The notes below the pieces were generated by a model. That model made no database searches. It was not told the origin of the DNA and was given only the letters and a program-made list of their open reading frames with translations. A program made the position numbers and the translations under genes. From Lentimicrobiaceae bacterium (GTDB taxonomy: Bacteria; Bacteroidota; Bacteroidia; Bacteroidales; F082): a DNA stretch of 64,000 nt. Positions 59,154-64,000 of this stretch are shown here, in pieces; the first letter of the stretch is position 1; every line of letters starts with the position of its first letter. The DNA lies in the NCBI GenBank assembly GCA_002708315.1, contig PANC01000029.1:1-64000 (forward strand), in the 5' to 3' direction.

Positions 59154-59921
59154 CTAAAAGTTAATATTTATACCAACTGGACAATGGTCTGAACCCATAA
59201 CTTTGGGAAGTATAAATGCATCAATTACCTTACCTGCAATGCTATTGCTTACCATAAAGTAGTCGATTCTCCATCCAATATTCTTTGCCCTAGCACTAAA
59301 CCTGTAGCTCCACCAGCTATAGGCAACTTTTGTTGGATATCTTGCCCTAAAAGTGTCAACAAAACCAGCATCTAAAAGGTTGTTAAATCCGTCAATTTCA
59401 ACTTGAGTATATCCTGCTGTTTTGTTATAGTTGTTTTTTGGGTTTGAAAGATCGATTGGCTGATGTGCAACATTTAGATCTCCGCACAATACAACAGGTT
59501 TGTTTTTCTCAAGATCTTTAAGATACCTTAGAAAGTCTATATCCCATTGCTTTCTATATTCGATACGAACAAGTTCCGATCCCGAATTTGGCACATATAC
59601 ATTTACTAGATAGAACGATTCATACTCGGCTGTCAATACACGTCCTTCATTATCATGATTTTCTATACCAATATCAGGTGTAATATTTATTGGGGTTTCC
59701 TTACTCATAATTGCAGTTCCCGAATAACCCTTTCGTATTGCCGAGTTACTAGTAAAATCATATTCAGAATCGAACAACACTTCTCTTACTTGGTCATCTT
59801 GGGCCTTTGTCTCTTGAAGGCATAAAACGTCTGGTTCCATGTCTTTAACTATTTGGCCAAAACCTTTTTTATGGATAGCCCTTATTCCATTGACATTCCA
59901 TGAAATTATTTTTAGACTCAT
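59154..59921 (-). CDS. xth: Exodeoxyribonuclease III
   Basis: AP endonuclease / 3'-5' exonuclease of base-excision repair (EEP superfamily). Motifs: ISWNVNGIRA, LQETKAQDDQV (Glu metal ligand), CGDLNVAHQPIDL, and the C-terminal GWRIDYFMVSN and GSDHCPVG (catalytic His). 255 residues, normal. A -7-like box (TATTTTTG, 59946-59939) is 17 bases upstream of the start. Stands alone 30 bases before the E1 region. Confidence 0.95.
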   Translation of the reverse strand: MSLKIISWNVNGIRAIHKKGFGQIVKDMEPDVLCLQETKAQDDQVREVLFDSEYDFTSNSAIRKGYSGTAIMSKETPINITPDIGIENHDNEGRVLTAEYESFYLVNVYVPNSGSELVRIEYRKQWDIDFLRYLKDLEKNKPVVLCGDLNVAHQPIDLSNPKNNYNKTAGYTQVEIDGFNNLLDAGFVDTFRARYPTKVAYSWWSYRFSARAKNIGWRIDYFMVSNSIAGKVIDAFILPKVMGSDHCPVGININF

Positions 59922-59938
59922 TTTTTTATGTTTAGGTA

Positions 59939-59946
59939 CAAAAATA
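59939..59946 (-). promoter_or_regulatory. Possible -7 box of xth
   Basis: TATTTTTG on the minus strand matches TAnnTTTG exactly, 17 bases before the xth ATG. The rest of the 297-base gap to the TonB-dependent receptor (59947-60218) shows no gene or clear element. Confidence 0.4.
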
Positions 59947-60218
59947 GTTTTTATTGATGAATCAGTTAATAGAAATTAATATGCTTTTAGGTATGAATAC
60001 AGGTTTGTTAATGATAAAAATAGTTATCAGAATTGTATTATCCTTAATGGTATAATTATGAATAAATTGAAGGTGAGCTACTTATTACTAGGTGCCCAAT
60101 ATGATCATAAGCTTACTTGTTTGGAATATTTCTTTTTATTGACAACCTCTTAAAAATATGTGTGGAGTTCAAGGAATATCTTAATACAATAAGATTAGAT
60201 GAATAGTTATAGATATCG

Positions 60219-62630
60219 TTAGAATAAGTATTTGAAAGCAATTATGAAGTTTCTTCCTGGAGATGTGATCCCGGATGAATATGTTCTGTATCTGTAATTA
60301 AGAATATTATCTATGCCAAATGTAGTAAGGAAGTTATTGTTGAATGCATAACTTCCTTTTAGATTAATTGTCCACCAAGCAGGTGAATAGGGGTTTCCAT
60401 TTTTATCCTTAGCATATAAAAATGCTTTATCTCTCTCACTGGGTGCTAGTTGGTCAAAATCAATTTGCCCATTATATCTTGCACCTATCATAACTTTAAA
60501 CTTTGACCTTTCATATGTTAAGCTTGTGCTACCGAATAATGGTGGTGCATGTCGGAGTGTTTCTCCATCACTATCCTTACCATATGTTGCCGTTAACACG
60601 CTTTTAAAAAGTAAATGTTGGAAAATCTTTAATTCGGCTATTATACTTGCTCCATATATTACCGCACTTCCAGTATTAACTATTGCTTGAACTTTACTTA
60701 GCTCTCCATCATAATTAATAGAGTCTTTTCCGTTTAATAAATAATCTCTACGAACCATTGCATCAACAAGGTAAGAGTAAAAGCCTGTAATTTCAATTTT
60801 CGCCCAATCATCATACTTTCTTATGATACCAATATCTAGGTTATATAAATATTCGGGTTTGAGGTTTTCGTTTGGTACAACTACATTGCCTGGGTCAGAA
60901 TCAAATATTTTTCCAACATCATCCAAATTAGGTGCTCTAAAGCCGGAACTTATGTTAATGTTAAACTGCCAATCACCAGGATGATATACAAATCCGACAT
61001 TACCAGTAATAGCACTGTTATTAATGTCTATTTCATCATATGGTAGGCTATAAAAAGTGGTATCATTAAACTTTGAATTTAAACTTACAAAAGAGTACCT
61101 GGCTCCTGTTAAGAATGTTGCAGGGATATTTTTGAAATTCTTTTTATAACTCAGATAAGCACCTGTTTGAAAGAAATTAGTACCACCATCTGGATATCTC
61201 GATGAAATTAGGTTTGTTGCATTTGTTTTTATATTTTCTTCAATTCCATCACTATCAACTTTATTATAAGTTAGTTCAATTCCATAATACAGGAAATTGC
61301 CGTTTGAAAGGGTTTTATCAAAATCAGTATTTAGTGAAAAGATATTTACTTGTTCTTTTCTTTTGCGGATCCAGTCATTCCTATATTTTCTATCATTCCT
61401 TCCCTCTTTAACATTCTGGTATGCAAGGGTAAATACAGCATTATCATACCAGCTTGCATTATTATGGACATTGATTATTAAATTATTCATCAGCCACTGC
61501 TGCGGTTCATAATTCCATATTGCATATTTTAATTGATTATTTGACTCCTGTAGCAGACGATCGTATCTTGGAACTGCCGATGCACGAGTTAGATATAGTC
61601 CATATACCCAATCAATATTTTCATTAAACTTATGTCCAAGCTTTGTTATAAAACTAGTTTGGTCGTATCCAGAAAATTTCTGGATTTCTGGATTATCATT
61701 ATTTATAATACTATCATTACCATCAATAACATCTACATACTTATTACGAAGATTATAATCATTGTGTATTCCTCCCATACGCAGATCATCAAATTTGCCA
61801 TATGATATGGAGGTTAATAGTGCCCATCGATTATTTGAAATATTAATATTAGCACTTAGAGTTCTTTCAAAATCAGCTGATGATATTCGAGCGAATGCAC
61901 TTCCAGTGGTAGTAACTTTTTCTTCAAGGCTAAATTTTGGTTTAAACGTATGGAAATCTATAACACCTCCCAATGCATCACTTCCATATATATTAGTGCC
62001 AGGTCCAAAAATTATTTCTGCGCTTTCAAGGCTATTTACATCCGCTTGCAATACGTTATGCAAGTTACCACTCCGGTAAATGGCGTTATTCATCCTCACA
62101 CCATCTACAATAAATAGAATTTTGTTTGCTGCAAACCCTCTGATCATAGGGCTGCCTCCACCCAATTGGCTTTTTTGAACAAATACCTCATTTCCAGATG
62201 AAATCATATCTGCAGAGGTAGCCGGATTATTAAATACAATATCTTGCTGCTTTATTTTCTCTATTTTATTGGGAATCTCATTCGCCTTGGTTTCCCATCT
62301 GCTAGCGCTTACTATTACTTCTTCAAGATTAATCAACTTTTCATTTAAGGGAACTTTATAATTTAGTTTTGCAATTGAACCTTTGTCAATTATTAATAGA
62401 GCAAAAGACGGGTGTTGGAAAAATATTTCCTGAGTGTTACCAAATGCATCAATATTTGCGATGCCAATATCATTTGAAATTGATGTTAGGCTTTTATCAG
62501 TATTGTAAAGCGCTACATTATTTACTGGATTTCCCGTTTGCTGGTTGTAAATAAAGATATTCTGTCCCGAGCAAACACCTGAAACAATAAAAAAAATAAA
62601 ACCAAGAAATATTAACTTCCTGAGCTTCAT
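60219..62630 (-). CDS. TonB-dependent outer-membrane receptor
   Basis: 803 residues: signal peptide, a short carboxypeptidase-regulatory-like N-terminal domain (about 25-105), the TonB box/plug beginning at LEEVIVSASRWETKANEIPNKIE and GSPMIRGFAANKILFIVDGVRMNNA, then a 22-stranded-type barrel ending in GRNFIIAFKYLF with terminal phenylalanine. The plug wording is closest to heme/hemoglobin-type receptors, but siderophore or other uptake is possible. The gene begins 26 bases after yidC and may be read through from it. It would be energised by the TonB protein at 9.0-9.7 kb or a similar one. Confidence 0.9.
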   Translation of the reverse strand: MKLRKLIFLGFIFFIVSGVCSGQNIFIYNQQTGNPVNNVALYNTDKSLTSISNDIGIANIDAFGNTQEIFFQHPSFALLIIDKGSIAKLNYKVPLNEKLINLEEVIVSASRWETKANEIPNKIEKIKQQDIVFNNPATSADMISSGNEVFVQKSQLGGGSPMIRGFAANKILFIVDGVRMNNAIYRSGNLHNVLQADVNSLESAEIIFGPGTNIYGSDALGGVIDFHTFKPKFSLEEKVTTTGSAFARISSADFERTLSANINISNNRWALLTSISYGKFDDLRMGGIHNDYNLRNKYVDVIDGNDSIINNDNPEIQKFSGYDQTSFITKLGHKFNENIDWVYGLYLTRASAVPRYDRLLQESNNQLKYAIWNYEPQQWLMNNLIINVHNNASWYDNAVFTLAYQNVKEGRNDRKYRNDWIRKRKEQVNIFSLNTDFDKTLSNGNFLYYGIELTYNKVDSDGIEENIKTNATNLISSRYPDGGTNFFQTGAYLSYKKNFKNIPATFLTGARYSFVSLNSKFNDTTFYSLPYDEIDINNSAITGNVGFVYHPGDWQFNINISSGFRAPNLDDVGKIFDSDPGNVVVPNENLKPEYLYNLDIGIIRKYDDWAKIEITGFYSYLVDAMVRRDYLLNGKDSINYDGELSKVQAIVNTGSAVIYGASIIAELKIFQHLLFKSVLTATYGKDSDGETLRHAPPLFGSTSLTYERSKFKVMIGARYNGQIDFDQLAPSERDKAFLYAKDKNGNPYSPAWWTINLKGSYAFNNNFLTTFGIDNILNYRYRTYSSGITSPGRNFIIAFKYLF

Positions 62631-62656
62631 CAGATAGTGGGTTAAAGATTTAAATT

Positions 62657-64000
62657 TTAGCGTTTCTGGTTCTGTCCCCTTTGTTTTGCAGCTTCCTCTA
62701 ATCTTTTTTGGAATGCAGATTTTTTCTTTGGGGGCTTTTTCTTATTCTCCTCTATTTTCAGTCGTAGTTTATTTTCATTTATTGCATATCTGAAAACAAA
62801 CATCTGACCAAATGTAATAATATTTGCAAGGAAGTAATAATAGCTTAATCCTGATGCATAGCTATTAAATATACCTAAAAACATAATTGGCATTAAGTAC
62901 ATCATTGTTTTCATTCCAGGCATCTGATTTGTTTGGCTTGCCATCATCTGATTATTCATGTACGTGTACATTATGGTCGATACCGTCATCAGTAAGGTGA
63001 ATAAACTCACATGATCACCATAAAATGGAATTGTGAATGGTAAGCTTGCAATGGAATCATAACTGGATAAATCATGTGCCCAAAGAAATGGCTGCTGTCG
63101 CAGTTCAATTGATGCTGGAAAGAATCTGAACATGGCAAATAATATGGGCATTTGTAAAAGCATCGGCACGCAACCTGCAGCGGGGTTTGCTCCTGCTCGT
63201 TTATAAAGTGCCATAACTGCTTGTTGCTTTTTCATGGCATCTTCCTTCTTGGGAAATTTTTTAGATAATTCATCAACCTCAGGTTTTAAAACCCTCATTT
63301 TAGCAGATGAATAATATGTTTTGTATGCTATTGGAAATAAGAGCAACTTTAGCATTATGGTTAACACAAGAATAACAATTCCATAATTCCATCCATAGCC
63401 ACCAAGCCAATCGAAAGTTGGTATTACAATAAATTCATTAATCCAGGCTAAAATAAAAAGGCCCCAACCAATTGGTATCTGTCGCTCCAAATCAAGACCG
63501 TATGATTTTAATGTATAAAATTTATTAGGTCCAAAATAAAACGACAAAGGAATAGTTGCATCACCTCTTAAATTGACGGGTAATTCAATATCCGTTTCCA
63601 TGGTTTTAAGATACCTATCTGAACCAGGGTTTTCTTTTTCATAAACTTTTAGGTTGCCGTTATCGAATGCATTCTTTGCAACCAATGAAGATGTGAAGAA
63701 TCTTTGTTTGTATGATATCCATTTCAATTTGGTGGTTATCTGTTCCTCTTCATCATCACTCTCTGACATGTAATCAACTTCATCCTTGTAGAATTTATAA
63801 TAAATGGTTGAACCATTAAACTGATCAACTGTTTTCTCTTGTCTTCTCAGATCTGCATACCAGTTTAAATCCATAAAACTAGAATTAGCAGATATAATTC
63901 TATCCATTCCAACCATGTTTATTGTGAAGTCAAACATATAGTTATTGCCTTGAATGGTATAAAGATATTCTATGTAACTGTCGGTGAGTAATGCTCCTTC
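62657..64000 (-). CDS. yidC: Membrane protein insertase YidC, 5' end beyond the window
   Basis: The frame is open to base 64000, so the start and first membrane segment lie outside. The visible 447 residues cover part of the large periplasmic domain (ending about GWGLFILAW), then the conserved insertase core with helices at WNYGIVILVLTIMLKLLLFPIAYKTYYSSAKMRVL, AGCVPMLLQMPILFAMFRFF and later MMYLMPIMFLGIFNSYASGLSYYY, and a basic C-terminal tail (GQNQKR). YidC inserts and folds inner-membrane proteins with or without SecYEG. The ATG at 63937 is internal. Confidence 0.95.
   Translation of the reverse strand, partial: EGALLTDSYIEYLYTIQGNNYMFDFTINMVGMDRIISANSSFMDLNWYADLRRQEKTVDQFNGSTIYYKFYKDEVDYMSESDDEEEQITTKLKWISYKQRFFTSSLVAKNAFDNGNLKVYEKENPGSDRYLKTMETDIELPVNLRGDATIPLSFYFGPNKFYTLKSYGLDLERQIPIGWGLFILAWINEFIVIPTFDWLGGYGWNYGIVILVLTIMLKLLLFPIAYKTYYSSAKMRVLKPEVDELSKKFPKKEDAMKKQQAVMALYKRAGANPAAGCVPMLLQMPILFAMFRFFPASIELRQQPFLWAHDLSSYDSIASLPFTIPFYGDHVSLFTLLMTVSTIMYTYMNNQMMASQTNQMPGMKTMMYLMPIMFLGIFNSYASGLSYYYFLANIITFGQMFVFRYAINENKLRLKIEENKKKPPKKKSAFQKRLEEAAKQRGQNQKR

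Noticed and set aside
1..64000. CRISPR array, tRNA, rRNA, insertion sequence, integron or prophage
   Set aside because: None seen by eye: no spaced direct repeats, tRNA cloverleaf, transposase gene or terminal repeats. The only clear tandem repeat is in the SlyD-like gene.

Overview
The window is an AT-rich chromosomal segment of a member of the Bacteroidota (Bacteroidetes). The evidence is a full-length SprA outer-membrane translocon of the type IX secretion system (T9SS), two secreted proteins with T9SS C-terminal sorting domains, the neighbourhood ruvA-sprA-gcvH-vanZ-tonB, a long SecA with a C-terminal zinc motif, S46 and M49-type exported peptidases, a fused E1 alpha/beta oxoacid dehydrogenase, almost no Shine-Dalgarno sequences, and repeated matches to the Bacteroidota -7 promoter box (TAnnTTTG). 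I cannot place it below phylum. I see no rRNA, tRNA, CRISPR array, insertion sequence or prophage.

Layout. 1-2.0 kb: 3' part of a secreted endonuclease I-type nuclease with a sorting domain. 2.1-3.2 kb: a WecE-type sugar aminotransferase. 3.2-6.3 kb (minus): operon yicC-gmk-oxidoreductase-nadD. 6.4-8.9 kb: a phospholipase D-type protein and ornithine aminotransferase, ending at back-to-back terminators. 9.0-18.6 kb (minus): ruvA, sprA (7.3 kb), gcvH, vanZ-like and tonB. 18.8-24.1 kb (minus): dxs, a steroid 5-alpha-reductase-like membrane protein overlapping an NAD-dependent epimerase/3-beta-HSD-like gene, and a histidine kinase. 24.2-29.4 kb: three exported peptidases in a row (M49-like, S33, S46/DPP7). 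29.5-32 kb: a GNAT enzyme, an exported beta-carbonic anhydrase and a SlyD-like isomerase with a cysteine-rich repeated tail. 32.2-35.2 kb: a PEP/pyruvate-binding-domain protein preceded by two receiver-like domains. 35.2-39 kb: a D-serine-dehydratase-like enzyme translationally linked to a T9SS-exported beta-helix protein, then a GldN-like lipoprotein and a cupin gene broken by a stop codon. 39-48.1 kb: lepA, secA, a patatin/POTRA/barrel protein, pyrH, frr. 48.2-50.8 kb (minus): holin-like, YtxH and AI-2E membrane proteins and a MazG-like pyrophosphohydrolase. 50.8-60 kb: a THUMP RNA methyltransferase, a decayed gene fragment, an M20 dipeptidase, acylphosphatase, two small conserved proteins, an LpxR-like protein, the fused E1 enzyme and exonuclease III. 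60.2-64 kb (minus): a TonB-dependent receptor and yidC, cut by the window edge.

How the parts fit. Much of the window concerns the envelope: SecA and YidC move and insert proteins, SprA with the GldN-like protein points to T9SS export, TonB energises receptors such as the one at 60.2 kb, and two cargo proteins carry sorting domains. The three exported peptidases, the cytosolic M20 dipeptidase and ornithine aminotransferase suggest growth on peptides. The rest is mostly housekeeping: translation, nucleotide and NAD synthesis, isoprenoids, DNA repair and RNA modification.

Points for a second look are the cupin with an in-frame TAA, the lone GldN-like lipoprotein, the steroid-reductase/dehydrogenase pair, the receiver-PPDK fusion, the cysteine-rich SlyD tail, a decayed repeat-protein fragment at 52.3-52.5 kb, and several promoter boxes so close to start codons that the mRNAs may be leaderless.
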